A stretch of 64,000 bases of DNA from JBCDHN01 sp965224535 (lineage in GTDB: Bacteria; Verrucomicrobiota; Verrucomicrobiia; Verrucomicrobiales; DEV007): contig CBDCZR010000019.1 of the NCBI GenBank assembly GCA_965224535.1, positions 124,001 through 188,000 on the forward strand, read 5' to 3'. Shown piece after piece: positions 26,135 to 35,235 of this stretch (positions within the stretch are counted from its first letter, which is position 1; each line of letters opens with the position of its first letter). A program made the position numbers and the translations under genes. The notes under the pieces were generated by a model. The model was not told the origin of the DNA and made no database searches. It saw only the letters and a program-made list of their open reading frames with translations.

Positions 26135-28480
26135 ATGACCTTTCGCCACATCCCCATCGCCGATCTCGACGCCGACGCCCTTCTCGCCCTGAGCGGCGAG
26201 ATGAAGCTCTCCCTGAGCCGCGAGGACATGCTGGAGGTGCAACGCATTTACGCCGAGTGGAAGCGCGAACCGACCGACGTGGAGCTGGAGGTGATCGCCC
26301 AAACTTGGAGCGAGCACTGCAAGCACCGCATCTTCAACGCGGAGATCCGCCACACCCGCGATGGGACGGCTGAGACCGTTGATGGCCTCTTCAAGACCTA
26401 CGTCAAGGCCGTGACCGACCAAATTCGCGAGCAAAAGCCTGATTTTGTCCTCGCCGCCTTTGACGACAACGCCGGATTCATCCGCCTGGACGAAAATCTG
26501 GCCATTTGCCTGAAAGCCGAGACGCACAACCACCCCAGCGCCATCGAACCCTACGCCGGGGCCAACACCGGGTTGGGCGGCGTGATCCGCGATATTTTGG
26601 GCGCGGGGAAAGGCGCCCGGCCGATCGCGAATCTCGACGTTTTTTGCTTCGGCCCGCCGGACACGAAGCCGGAGGACATCCGCGCTGACGACGTCATCCA
26701 CCCGCTCGGCATCATGCGCGGCGTCGTTCGCGGGGTTCGCGATTACGGCAACCGCATGGGCATCCCCACCGTTTCCGGCGCCATTCAGTTCGACCCCGCC
26801 TACATCTACAACCCCCTGGTTTACTGCGGCACGGCCGGGGTCATCCCCATCGCGGATATTCCCAAAAAAGTCGCCCCCGGCATGAAAGTCGTGGCCGTGG
26901 GAGGGCGGACCGGGCGCGACGGGTTGAAAGGGGCCACGTTTTCGAGCATGGCGCTGGACGACGCCAGCCATCAGGAAGACCAGCAAGCCGTGCAGATCGG
27001 CAACCCGATCGAGGAGAAAAAGGTGGCCGACTTCATCCTCGACGCGCGCGACCGCGGATTGATCGAATTCGTCACCGACTGCGGCGCGGGCGGGTTTTCC
27101 AGCGCCGCGGGCGAGATGCTCAGCGAGGTGGGCGGCGAGTTGCACCTGGAAAACGCGCCGCTCAAGGAAGAGGGCCTCGTCAGTTGGGAAATCTTCATCT
27201 CCGAGAGCCAGGAACGCATGGTTTTGGCCGCGCGCGAGGGATCGCTGGCGGAACTGCAGCGCCTGGCCCGGATCTACGAGACGGAAATGTGCGTGCTGGG
27301 CGAGGCCGACGGCTCCGGCATCCTGAAAGTGCGCCACAACGGCCAAATGGTGTGCGAGCTGGACAACTCCGCCCTCCACACGGCCCCTCGGCAGCATCGC
27401 ACCAGCGAGTGGACGGCCCCACCGAGCCAATCCGCGCCGAATCCTGAGAACCTGGACCTTTCCGAGACCCTCCTGGATCTCCTGGCCGATTTCGCGATTT
27501 GCTCCCGCTCCCCGATCATCCGCGAATACGACCACGAAGTCTTGGGCAACACCTACCTCAAACCGCTGGCCGGGGCCAAAGGCGACGCTCCCCAGGACGG
27601 CGCGGTCATCCACATCGACGGCAGCGAGCACCTCATGGCCCTGAGCCTGGGAATTCTGCCGGAATGGGGCAAAACCGACCCGTTTGCCATGGGCGCCGCC
27701 GTGGTGGACGAATGCGTGCGCCAACTGGTCTGCATCGGCGCGAATCCTGACAAAGTCGCCATTCTCGACAACTTTTGCGTGGGCAACCCGGACGACTCGC
27801 GCGAACTCGGCGCCCTGGTCGAAACCTGCAAAGGCATGGCGGAAGCCGCGCTCGCTTACCAGGCTCCGTTCGTCTCCGGCAAGGACTCGTTTTACAACTT
27901 TTTTGAGGTGGACGGCGAGCCGATTTCCATCCCGGTCACCCTGCTTTTGAGCGGGATGGGCATCGTGGAAAGCCAGGATCACGTCACCGGCGGCTCCATT
28001 CGCGGCGAGGACTCGGTTTTGCTGCTTTTGGGCGAAACGGACCCGAATTTGGGTGGCAGCGTGTTGGTGCGGAGGCTGAATTTGGGCCCCCAACCCGTAC
28101 CGGCGACAAATTTCGCCCAAAACCTGGAAATCTACCGAAATCTCGCCGCTGCCATCCAAGCCGGCCTCATTCGCTCCGCGCACGACGTTGGCGAAGGTGG
28201 CTTGCTCGTCGCCGTTGCGGAAATGGCGTTTTCCGAGCGGGCCGGGGTCGAGCTAGACCTGGAAATGTCGCCCGCCGAGCTGTTTTCCGAGTCTCCCGGC
28301 CGCATCGTCGTCGAAGTGGCGCGGGACAACCTGGCCAAAGCGCGCCAACACCTCGGAAACGCGCGGGAATTGGGGACAACCCAGCCCGGGCACCGCCGAT
28401 TTCAAGTTTCCGGCTCGATGGAGCTGGAAATCGCGGAATTGAAGCAGGCGTGGAAGGGGCGATTGAGCGCGTTTTATTGA
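26135..28480 (+). CDS. purL: Phosphoribosylformylglycinamidine synthase subunit PurL
   Basis: The synthetase subunit of FGAM synthase (fourth step of purine synthesis), 781 aa. It is the smaller PurL that needs separate PurS and PurQ proteins. The signature QTWSEHCKHRIFNAE holds the catalytic His (about 61). The ATP- and substrate-binding blocks KAETHNHPSAIEPYAGANTG, TDCGAGGFSSAAGEM, SGKDSFYNF and AHDVGEGGLLVAV are clear. ATG 26135 (MTFRHIPIADLD) was chosen over TTG 26030 and ATG 26102. purS and purQ are not in the window. Confidence 0.92.
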   Translation: MTFRHIPIADLDADALLALSGEMKLSLSREDMLEVQRIYAEWKREPTDVELEVIAQTWSEHCKHRIFNAEIRHTRDGTAETVDGLFKTYVKAVTDQIREQKPDFVLAAFDDNAGFIRLDENLAICLKAETHNHPSAIEPYAGANTGLGGVIRDILGAGKGARPIANLDVFCFGPPDTKPEDIRADDVIHPLGIMRGVVRGVRDYGNRMGIPTVSGAIQFDPAYIYNPLVYCGTAGVIPIADIPKKVAPGMKVVAVGGRTGRDGLKGATFSSMALDDASHQEDQQAVQIGNPIEEKKVADFILDARDRGLIEFVTDCGAGGFSSAAGEMLSEVGGELHLENAPLKEEGLVSWEIFISESQERMVLAAREGSLAELQRLARIYETEMCVLGEADGSGILKVRHNGQMVCELDNSALHTAPRQHRTSEWTAPPSQSAPNPENLDLSETLLDLLADFAICSRSPIIREYDHEVLGNTYLKPLAGAKGDAPQDGAVIHIDGSEHLMALSLGILPEWGKTDPFAMGAAVVDECVRQLVCIGANPDKVAILDNFCVGNPDDSRELGALVETCKGMAEAALAYQAPFVSGKDSFYNFFEVDGEPISIPVTLLLSGMGIVESQDHVTGGSIRGEDSVLLLLGETDPNLGGSVLVRRLNLGPQPVPATNFAQNLEIYRNLAAAIQAGLIRSAHDVGEGGLLVAVAEMAFSERAGVELDLEMSPAELFSESPGRIVVEVARDNLAKARQHLGNARELGTTQPGHRRFQVSGSMELEIAELKQAWKGRLSAFY

Positions 28481-28531
28481 GGCGGCGCTCCGGACCGTGG
28501 GCGAGGAGGCAAATAATCTGCCGCCCTGGCC

Positions 28532-28987
28532 TCACCCCTTCTCGTACTCCTTCAAAAACCCCACGAATTCCCGGCGGTGCTGTTCCTCCCCGGACAAAAG
28601 CCCGATCGCCATGTCCTGGGTCACGTAGTCGCGCGCGTCGGAAACCTGGATGATCTTGTTGTACTGGGCGATGGCGGCGTTTTCCGCTTCAATTACGCCT
28701 TTGATCACTCCCACCACGTCGGTGGTGTCTTCCAGCGGTTGGAGCGCGGTTTGGTTGCGAGGCAAGGCTTGAGAACCGGGAACCGTGCCGCCGATGGTTT
28801 TGATGCGGCTTGCCAGGGTTTGGGCGTGGGTCAGTTCTTCGACAATATCCGCGGCCAGCGCCTTTTTGATGACTTCCGAACGCACGCCGTCCAGATTCAC
28901 GCTGGCGGCGATGTAGTTTTGCACGGTCTCAAGTTCCATGGCGTAGGCCACCTTCAATTCTTCGATGATGTCTGCGTTTTCGCTCAT
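28532..28987 (-). CDS. Ferritin-like (bacterioferritin-related) protein
   Basis: A 151-aa four-helix ferritin-like protein. Candidate di-iron ligands are in YAMELETVQNYIAA, EELTHAQTLASRI, GVIEAENAAIAQYNKII and GLLSGEEQHRREFVGFL, giving the E...ExxH...E...ExxH pattern expected of the fold. The start at ATG 28987 (MSENADIIEELK) gives the normal length. The frame is open upstream to 29191, but that part overlaps the divergent SurA-like gene and is unconserved. Likely role: iron storage or detoxification. Confidence 0.82.
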   Translation of the reverse strand: MSENADIIEELKVAYAMELETVQNYIAASVNLDGVRSEVIKKALAADIVEELTHAQTLASRIKTIGGTVPGSQALPRNQTALQPLEDTTDVVGVIKGVIEAENAAIAQYNKIIQVSDARDYVTQDMAIGLLSGEEQHRREFVGFLKEYEKG

Positions 28988-29132
28988 TTGCTTCAATTTC
29001 CGCCGAACAACTCGCCGATTCCGCCCGCCGTCAACCCTGACCGAGTGTTTTGCGCCAAGTTTCCGAGCGCGGGCCGATTTTCCGGTTGAGTTTGGCGGGT
29101 TTCCCCCCTCAGTAGCCGCTCCGCGATCAATC

Positions 29133-30731
29133 ATGCTTACCTCGATCCGAAGATTCCAAAAGGCCGTGCTCATCGTCGTCACCGCGATCATCTGCGTTGC
29201 GTTTGCCTGGCTCTACAACCGATACGATTCAACCTCCGGCGGCCCCGCCAGTTCGATGATGGTGGATGGCCAACCCTACCGAATCGAGAATGCGCTGCGT
29301 TTGGCCAATTTGTTCAACGTGGCCCGGTTTGACCTGGGAGCGGGCGCCTCGTTTTTCCAACCCAGCCCGCTGGGCGAGTTTGCGGCGGCGCTGTCGGGAA
29401 ACTCGATGTCCGACCGCACTCAGTTCGTCGCCAACCTCATCGTTTTGCGCAATGAAGCCAAGCGATTGGGCATCGAGGCCTCGCCCAAGGAGGTGGAGAA
29501 GGTGCTGGCGCAGTTGCCAAAATTTCAGAACCCAACCACCAGGCAGTTCGATCCCAAGTTTTACCAAAATTACCTCAAAAACGAGCTGGGACGTTACTCG
29601 ATGGAGGAGGTGGATCTCTACGAATTGCTGGGCGACTACGTGAAATTCCGGAAGTTGCGCGACTTGGTCGCCGCGGGTCACAAACCCACCACGTGGGAGA
29701 TCGACCAGCTTTACGAGCTGCAGTACGAGACGTTTACCGCCCATCACGTGACCCTGAAGCGGGAAGATTTTGCCAAGGACGTGGAAATCTCCGACGAAGC
29801 GGTCAAGGCCTATTACGAGGAGAACCGCGACAGCCTGTTTTCCGAGCCAAAGCGCTCCGTCGGCTACGTGAAGTTTCTGAAGGAGGAGAAAAAGGACGAG
29901 GAAACCGAGGAAGAGTTCGAAAAACGCCGCAACGAGCAGGCCAAGCAGTTTAACGACACTTTGCGCGAGATTGCCGCGAAAATGGACGACGAGGGTCTCA
30001 CGTTTGAAGCGGCGATCGCGACGTTGGGCGACCGGGTGAAAACCGCCGAGCCGTTTGCGCGTAGCGAGCCGCCGGAGGAACTGAAGGATCAACCGGAGTT
30101 GATTCGCGAGATTTTCGCCACCGACAGCTCGTTGGAGGGGGCTGACAAGGTTCGAGCCGCCGACGAAGAGAAGGCGATCTACATGTTCTGGATCGATCGG
30201 GTGCTGGAGCGGGAGCAACTGACGCTGGAAGAGGCCAAGGCGCAAATCGCGGAAACGCTGCGCGAGCAAGAGATCAACCAGCGGCTGCAAGATGCCGGGG
30301 AGGAGGCTCTGGCGAAAATTCGCGCGAACCTGACCGAAGGCACGGATTTTACCGCCGCGGCCAAAGCGGCCGGATTCGAGGCGGTAAGCCCCAAGCCTTT
30401 TGCGCGGACCGGTACGCCGGAAGGGACCGACTACGCCACCACGCTCAGCCGCACGGCCACGGAGCTGGAAGCGGGCGAATTTGCCGAGCCGGAGCTGCTG
30501 GATGACGCCTTGCTCCTCGTTTACCTGGAATCGCGCGAGTTGCCCCAGCGCAAAACCGAGCCGGAAGACCGCCAGCAGCTAACCAACCAGATAAGCTCCT
30601 TTCTCTCCACGCAGATGTTCAACGCCTGGTTTGAATCGCGCGTCAGGGCGGCCAATCCGCGCCCCCCCCTCGTGCAGGGGGCCGATGGCAAGTTGACGCC
30701 CATGAGTTTGGAAGAATTTGCCCGGCGGTAA
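29133..30731 (+). CDS. SurA/PpiD-like membrane-anchored periplasmic chaperone
   Basis: A 532-aa protein with one N-terminal membrane helix (AVLIVVTAIICVAFAWLY, about residues 10-27) and a large periplasmic part. The helical segment NLIVLRNEAKRLGIEASPKE and FYQNYLKNELGRYSMEEVDL match the SurA/PpiD N-terminal chaperone domain. A complete parvulin PPIase domain is not obvious, and a long charged helix (about residues 250-275) follows. It probably helps fold envelope proteins. The start at ATG 29133 begins the anchor. The next gene, a TPR protein, starts about 1 bp after the stop. Confidence 0.72.
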   Translation: MLTSIRRFQKAVLIVVTAIICVAFAWLYNRYDSTSGGPASSMMVDGQPYRIENALRLANLFNVARFDLGAGASFFQPSPLGEFAAALSGNSMSDRTQFVANLIVLRNEAKRLGIEASPKEVEKVLAQLPKFQNPTTRQFDPKFYQNYLKNELGRYSMEEVDLYELLGDYVKFRKLRDLVAAGHKPTTWEIDQLYELQYETFTAHHVTLKREDFAKDVEISDEAVKAYYEENRDSLFSEPKRSVGYVKFLKEEKKDEETEEEFEKRRNEQAKQFNDTLREIAAKMDDEGLTFEAAIATLGDRVKTAEPFARSEPPEELKDQPELIREIFATDSSLEGADKVRAADEEKAIYMFWIDRVLEREQLTLEEAKAQIAETLREQEINQRLQDAGEEALAKIRANLTEGTDFTAAAKAAGFEAVSPKPFARTGTPEGTDYATTLSRTATELEAGEFAEPELLDDALLLVYLESRELPQRKTEPEDRQQLTNQISSFLSTQMFNAWFESRVRAANPRPPLVQGADGKLTPMSLEEFARR

Positions 30732-30732
30732 A

Positions 30733-31071
30733 TTGAGCGCCTCAAATCAGCGCGACGAACTCTTTGACGATGCCAGCGGCGACCTGGCGGTGGGAGACTT
30801 GAAGGCGGCGGTGGCGAAATACCGCCAGTGCGTCGAACTGGATCCCGAGTTTTTCGACGGTTGGCACGCCCTGGGCCTCGCGCTGATGAAAGACGGCCAA
30901 ATCAAGCCCGCGATCGGAGCCGCCTTGCAGGCCACGACGCTGAATCCGAACGATCAACTGGCCTGGACCGCGTTGTCGCAAATGTACGTCCAGGACGGCC
31001 AAATTGCCGAGGCGGAGGCGGCCAAGCAAAACGCGGCGATTTTGGGCATCGGCGGGAAAATCGTGAAGTGA
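30733..31071 (+). CDS. Small TPR protein
   Basis: A 112-aa protein of about three tetratricopeptide repeats (AVAKYRQCVELDPEFFDGWH, ALGLALMKDGQIKPAIGAAL, AWTALSQMYVQDGQIAEAEA). No signal peptide. TTG 30733 follows the SurA-like stop immediately; TTG 30718 inside that gene is the alternative. There is no ATG, so the start is uncertain. Probably co-transcribed with the chaperone gene and with rarA 52 bp downstream. Confidence 0.75.
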   Translation: MSASNQRDELFDDASGDLAVGDLKAAVAKYRQCVELDPEFFDGWHALGLALMKDGQIKPAIGAALQATTLNPNDQLAWTALSQMYVQDGQIAEAEAAKQNAAILGIGGKIVK

Positions 31072-31123
31072 GGCCGGTTGGAACCCGCATCCTGTGCTAT
31101 GGGTGTAGCGTCAGGCCCCTGCC

Positions 31124-32494
31124 ATGAGCGATCTTTTCGATGAATTGCCCCAAAATCCCGGTTCGGCCGGCAACAACGCGGCTACAGCCGCAAATGCGCC
31201 GTTGGCAGCCCGGATGCGGCCGCGAAATCTGGATGAATACGTGGGGCAACAGCACATCCTGGGCGAGGGCAAGCTGTTGCGCCGCGCGGTGGAGGCGGAT
31301 CGCTTCACTTCGCTGATTTTCTACGGGCCGCCCGGCGTCGGCAAGACCAGCCTGGCGCAGTTGATCGCCAACCAGACGGCGACGCGCTTCGTGAACCTTA
31401 GCGGCGTGGAATCCAACGTGAAGGAGATCCGCGAGTCGGTGGAGTTGGCCGCGACGTTTTTGCGAAGCAAGGAGCAAGCCACCACCTTGTTCGTGGACGA
31501 AATCCATCGGTTCAACAAGGCGCAGCAAGACGTTTTGTTGCCGCACATTGAGCGGGGAACCGTGCGTTTCATCGGCGCGACGACGCACAACCCGTTTTTT
31601 TACATCAACAGCCCGCTGGTGTCGCGCTCGCAGGTGTTTCAGCTAGAGCCAATCCCCGATGAGGAGCTGGAAAGACTGCTGCAACGCGCCCTAACCGACC
31701 CAAATCGCGGGTTTGGAAAAAAACGCATCGTCATGCAACCGCAAGCCGCCAAACACCTCGCGAAATCCAGCGACGGCGACGCCCGCAAGCTGCTGAACTC
31801 CCTCGAACTCGGCGTTTTGACCACACCGCCTAACGACGATGGTGTCATCGATTTTTCGCTGGAAGTGGCCGAGGAGTCCATCCAACAAAAAACCGTGGTT
31901 TACGATGGCGACGGCGACGCGCATTACGACACCATCAGCGCCTTCATCAAGAGCATGCGCGGTTCCGATCCCGATGCGGCGCTCTACTGGTTGGCCAAAA
32001 TGTTGTACGCTGGTGAGGACATTCGCTTCATCGCCCGGCGCATCGTCATCGCCGCAAGCGAGGACGTTGGGATGGCCGATTCCAACGCGCTGCGGGTGGC
32101 AGTCGCGGCCCAACAAGCCGTGGAATTCATCGGCATGCCGGAGGCGCGAATCCCGCTGGCGCACGCCACCGTTTACATCGCCACGGCGCCCAAAAGCAAT
32201 CGCGCCTACGTTGGCGTGGATGCCGCGCTGGGCGACGTGAAAAGCGGGCGGACGTTGGCGGTTCCCGAGCATTTGCGGACCAAAACGCGCAAAAAACTCG
32301 CCAGCGGCAGCGGGGCCTCCGATGCGGACTTGCAGTATCTTTACGCCCACGATCACGAAGGCGGCTACGTCCCTCAAGCCTATCTTCCCGAAGGCCGCCG
32401 TTACTATGAGCCGACCGAAAACGGATTGGAAGGACGGGTCAAGGAACGGCTGGATTTTTGGCGAAAACAGTTCGAGGAGGGCGCAAAATCGTGA
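31124..32494 (+). CDS. rarA: Replication-associated recombination protein A
   Basis: An AAA+ ATPase of the RarA/MgsA/WRNIP1 family, 456 aa, which acts at stalled replication forks with single-stranded DNA-binding protein. MRPRNLDEYVGQQHILG opens the domain. Walker A is GPPGVGKTS (68-76), Walker B FVDEIHRF (Asp-Glu 125-126), then GATTHNPFF (sensor 1). The C-terminal tetramerisation region contains KSMRGSDPDAALYWLAKML and the closing LPEGRRYYEPTENGLEGRVK. Length and motifs are normal. Its TGA overlaps the GTG start of the esterase gene. Confidence 0.94.
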   Translation: MSDLFDELPQNPGSAGNNAATAANAPLAARMRPRNLDEYVGQQHILGEGKLLRRAVEADRFTSLIFYGPPGVGKTSLAQLIANQTATRFVNLSGVESNVKEIRESVELAATFLRSKEQATTLFVDEIHRFNKAQQDVLLPHIERGTVRFIGATTHNPFFYINSPLVSRSQVFQLEPIPDEELERLLQRALTDPNRGFGKKRIVMQPQAAKHLAKSSDGDARKLLNSLELGVLTTPPNDDGVIDFSLEVAEESIQQKTVVYDGDGDAHYDTISAFIKSMRGSDPDAALYWLAKMLYAGEDIRFIARRIVIAASEDVGMADSNALRVAVAAQQAVEFIGMPEARIPLAHATVYIATAPKSNRAYVGVDAALGDVKSGRTLAVPEHLRTKTRKKLASGSGASDADLQYLYAHDHEGGYVPQAYLPEGRRYYEPTENGLEGRVKERLDFWRKQFEEGAKS

Positions 32495-33783
32495 AAAATC
32501 GTGAGTTTGGCCGGCTAACCGGGTTGCTGGGCGCCCTACTCGCCGCGATTGCCCCGGCGCTTTGGGCGCAGGACGACTTTTCGCCAGGCTCGACGGCCAA
32601 AATCGCGCTCGGCGAGGTTGAAAACCCCGTGTTGGTCTACGTTCCGGCAGATTACGATTCCGCGCGTTCGTGGCCGGCCGCCTTTCACTACCACGGCACC
32701 AACGGGCAGCCGAATTTTCGGGCTCCGCTGGCTTACACCGGCGGGCGCGGGTTCGTTTTGGTGGGCATGGAGTTCACCGTGCGCGGCACGCCAAAAGCCA
32801 CGCCGGACTACTTTGAAGCGGAGGCAGCGGTGTTTCGCAAAGTCCGCGAATTGGTGGCCGCAAAGGTGCGGCTGGACCCGGAGCGCCTCTTCATCGGCGG
32901 ATTCAGCAAAGGCGGCTGGATCGCGGGGACCCTGGCCGAGGCTTACCTGCCGGAGGTAGCCGGCGCTTACCTTTTGGGGGCAGGCAAGACGCCGTTCGCG
33001 GTTAAATCGCCGTTGCCGGGGCGCAAGCGGCGTTCGCTCTACATCGGCGTGGGCCAACTGGAGCTGAATTTTCCCTACGGCGTCCGCGCCATCAAATATT
33101 TCACCGGATTGGGGTTTGAGGTGACGTTCGACGGCTATCCGGGCCTGGGGCACAGCATTCCGATGCGGGAGGGTGGGAACGACATTTTTCAACAGCGTTC
33201 GCCCGCCTTTTTGCAGTGGTGGCAAGTCCAGCAACACCGCAACGCGCCGGCGCCGCTCAAGCAACCGGTTACCGCATGGTTTGGCGCAAACCTGGCCCTG
33301 GCTGAAAACGGCGGAATTTCACCGCGCGAACGGTTTTTGGCGCTGCATCGCGCGCGGCGTGTCCCCTTCTACCGCTATCTCAACGCCGAGCAGCGCAAAT
33401 CGCTCCAGCAGCGCATCAACGCGTTGGCCAAGCACCCGGACTGCGAGGCGGAAATCGCCGCCCAAAAGCGTTTTTTTGATGTGGTGAACCGTGAAGCGGG
33501 CGGGGGAGATTTTGCCCGGCTCCACCAACTGGCGCTGGACTACCATCAAGTCTATCACCGCCACTCTTCCACCTACCACGGTGCGTTGGCCGCACTCGCT
33601 TCGGGCCGGATTTCGCGTCAACTCGGCGACCTCGGCAACTGGCGCTTTGCCAATGCCGCCCAGCGCCAAGCGGTGGAGAATATCGTCGCGCAAAACCCGA
33701 TTCCCAAAGTGGCCTCCGACGAGCTTCTGAACGCTCTGCGTGCTACGGAGGCGGCAGTTCGCGTGGAAGCCGGCGACCGCTAA
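32491..33783 (+). CDS. Secreted alpha/beta-hydrolase (esterase-like)
   Basis: A 430-aa exported hydrolase. GTG 32491 overlaps the rarA stop (GTGA) and starts a signal peptide ending near PALWAQ. The fold has YHYHGTNG-like oxyanion region (FHYHGTNGQP), the nucleophile elbow GGFSKGG (Ser about 139) and a candidate catalytic His in GLGHSIP. A C-terminal 170 residues without hydrolase motifs follow and are of unknown role. The substrate cannot be told; related proteins include carboxylesterases and polyhydroxyalkanoate depolymerases. Confidence 0.7.
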   Translation: MKNREFGRLTGLLGALLAAIAPALWAQDDFSPGSTAKIALGEVENPVLVYVPADYDSARSWPAAFHYHGTNGQPNFRAPLAYTGGRGFVLVGMEFTVRGTPKATPDYFEAEAAVFRKVRELVAAKVRLDPERLFIGGFSKGGWIAGTLAEAYLPEVAGAYLLGAGKTPFAVKSPLPGRKRRSLYIGVGQLELNFPYGVRAIKYFTGLGFEVTFDGYPGLGHSIPMREGGNDIFQQRSPAFLQWWQVQQHRNAPAPLKQPVTAWFGANLALAENGGISPRERFLALHRARRVPFYRYLNAEQRKSLQQRINALAKHPDCEAEIAAQKRFFDVVNREAGGGDFARLHQLALDYHQVYHRHSSTYHGALAALASGRISRQLGDLGNWRFANAAQRQAVENIVAQNPIPKVASDELLNALRATEAAVRVEAGDR

Positions 33784-33810
33784 AATTTGGCCTAAGACGG
33801 CCGAGGACGC

Positions 33811-34209
33811 CTAAGATTTTGGATTCTTGCCGGCCGCTACCTGCCGGAGGAAACTCTGATCCGCATCCGACAAATCGGCGATCGGGTAGCTGTATTCCTT
33901 TCCCCCGCCTTCCAGCAACACGTGCGTTTCCGAGATTTCCCGCAACTTGACCGTGATTTTGACCCCCTTGCGATTGGTGAAGACGCGCTCGATGTCGTAA
34001 GTCGGCTCGGATCCCGGCATCGTGCCCGGCTTCCAAAAACCGGCGTCATTGCGGTTGGGGTTAAAATTTTCGACTTCGCGCTGGAATTTCAGGTCCACCG
34101 CTTCGGCGGCCTCTTTCTCCACCCCTTGCATGAACATCTTGCTGAAAATGAGGAACCCGCCCAGTGCCAACAGGCCAAGGGCGGCCGCAGCTCCCATGAT
34201 CTCTCTCAT
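33811..34209 (-). CDS. Small membrane protein with SHD1-like domain
   Basis: A 132-aa protein with one N-terminal membrane helix (MGAAAALGLLALGGFLIFSK) and a C-terminal module RVFTNRKGVKITVKLREISE ... GKEYSYPIADLSDADQSFL. This resembles the SLA1 homology domain 1 (SHD1) pattern common in Planctomycetes and Verrucomicrobia secreted proteins. ATG 34209 (MREIMG) was chosen as it starts the anchor; the frame is open up to 34245. Function unknown. Confidence 0.6.
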   Translation of the reverse strand: MREIMGAAAALGLLALGGFLIFSKMFMQGVEKEAAEAVDLKFQREVENFNPNRNDAGFWKPGTMPGSEPTYDIERVFTNRKGVKITVKLREISETHVLLEGGGKEYSYPIADLSDADQSFLRQVAAGKNPKS

Positions 34210-34266
34210 GCCGCTAACTTCACGCGAGTTCCCGCCCCATTGCAACCGGTAAAGCGCTCAAACCCG

Positions 34267-34307
34267 CGGTTGAGTCCCGTGGGCGATTGTGCTTCGGTCA
34301 GGGCCAA
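34267..34307 (+). repeat. 41-bp direct repeat flanking xisHI, left copy
   Basis: CGGTTGAG, seven variable bases, then GGCGATTGTGCTTCGGTCAG and GGCCAA. It matches 35176-35216 at 37 of 41 positions, in direct orientation. Each copy has a small hairpin in the variable part (CCC...GGG). Together they bracket xisI and xisH. Confidence 0.8.
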
Positions 34308-34326
34308 CGTTTTGCCGCCGGGTCCA

Positions 34327-34662
34327 TCACCCCACCGCAAATCCATCCAGCCTCCGCGTTTCCTCGGGCAAAAACGCCAACACAATGTCACCCTTGGCTA
34401 CACCGGCCTCCACCAACTCATCCCCAATCATCGCTTCAGTCCCGTTGTGTTGCACCCACACTTTGCCATCCGGTTTCAGGTCGATGTGGAGAACGGTGCC
34501 GAAATAGTGTCGCCCATTGAGCCAACCAGCGTGAGTGAGGGAATAGTGATCGCTTTCGCGGTCCTTGACGGCGTAAACCTCGAGGCCGCTGGACTGAGGA
34601 GGAGGGACAAGACTGTCAATCACGCGGCAGATGGCCCGCCTGTAGGTTTCGGTTTGATCCAT
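34327..34662 (-). CDS. xisI: XisI (fdxN element excision controlling factor) family protein
   Basis: A 111-aa protein matching XisI: YSLTHAGWLNGRHYFGTVLH, IDLKPDGKVWVQHNGTE, IGDELVEAGVAKGDIVLAFL and the closing RRLDGFAV. In Nostoc, XisI with XisH and XisF is needed to excise the fdxN element; most homologues lie in bacteria without that element and have no known role. The start overlaps the xisH end by 43 bp, so the two are coupled. The cassette sits between direct repeats. Confidence 0.85.
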   Translation of the reverse strand: MDQTETYRRAICRVIDSLVPPPQSSGLEVYAVKDRESDHYSLTHAGWLNGRHYFGTVLHIDLKPDGKVWVQHNGTEAMIGDELVEAGVAKGDIVLAFLPEETRRLDGFAVG

Positions 34663-35156
34663 TGGGTGATGGTTTGCTGTTCGACGTCGAAAACGATAAT
34701 CGCCAGTTGGTAGTGCGCGACAATTTTTTGGATGATGGGTTGGTGGAAAAAATCCTCGTAGGCATGTGCGGGAACAGCCAGAAATAGTTCGCGCTCAGGG
34801 TAGGTGTCCCGCATTGCGATCCGGTAGTTGAGGAACTGGCCAACGGCAACGTGAAACGACGTAACATCAGACTGGCTATCGACGAAGCTCTTTACCTCAA
34901 TGGCGATTTTCTCGCTACCTCGTTCGGCAGCGATCATTTTTTCCGCACCCAAATCGATCTCGGCGGTGGCTTTGCCAAAGGGCACATAGAGCGGATCGTC
35001 GGTTATCGTCCATCCATCGTTAACCATGGCTGCGCAGGCTTGGGAATGGTAGGTATCTTTCAATTTAGAGTTTCGGTGAGTAGCGAACGAAACCTTAGCC
35101 GAAATTGAGCCTGGAAGGCCAACGAAAAACCAAGCGCGATCGCTGGCGCGGAACAT
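34620..35156 (-). CDS. xisH: XisH (fdxN element excision controlling factor) family protein
   Basis: A 178-aa frame; the XisH homology starts near residue 33 (KDTYHSQACAAMVNDGWTIT). Key blocks are DPLYVPFGKATAEIDLGAEK, KIAIEVKSF and VAVGQFLNYRIA. The E-x(n)-D and EVK pattern fits a PD-(D/E)XK nuclease fold. The first 32 residues (from ATG 35156) are unlike the family, so translation may begin at TTG 35063, which would give the usual length of about 147 aa. It is followed by xisI with a 43-bp overlap. Confidence 0.82.
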   Translation of the reverse strand: MFRASDRAWFFVGLPGSISAKVSFATHRNSKLKDTYHSQACAAMVNDGWTITDDPLYVPFGKATAEIDLGAEKMIAAERGSEKIAIEVKSFVDSQSDVTSFHVAVGQFLNYRIAMRDTYPERELFLAVPAHAYEDFFHQPIIQKIVAHYQLAIIVFDVEQQTITQWIKPKPTGGPSAA

Positions 35157-35175
35157 CCCTTCCCAATTTTTTAAC

Positions 35176-35216
35176 CGGTTGAGCCCTCAGGGCGATTGTG
35201 CTTCGGTCAGGGCCAA
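35176..35216 (+). repeat. 41-bp direct repeat flanking xisHI, right copy
   Basis: Second copy of the 34267-34307 repeat: CGGTTGAG, seven variable bases including half of the GCCCTCAGGGC palindrome, then GGCGATTGTGCTTCGGTCAG and GGCCAA. It ends 19 bp before the terC start codon. Confidence 0.8.
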
Positions 35217-35235
35217 TTTTTCCCCCCTACCCACG

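Noticed and set aside
26126..28183. 685-codon open frame on the minus strand opposite purL
   Set aside because: It mirrors purL codons, has low-complexity Arg/Gly/Val-rich text and no motif; purL on the plus strand has clear family signatures.
35176..35235. Manganese (yybP-ykoY) riboswitch before terC
   Set aside because: Only about 60 bp separates the xisH start region and the terC ATG, and the sequence is explained by the direct repeat; no riboswitch core was seen.
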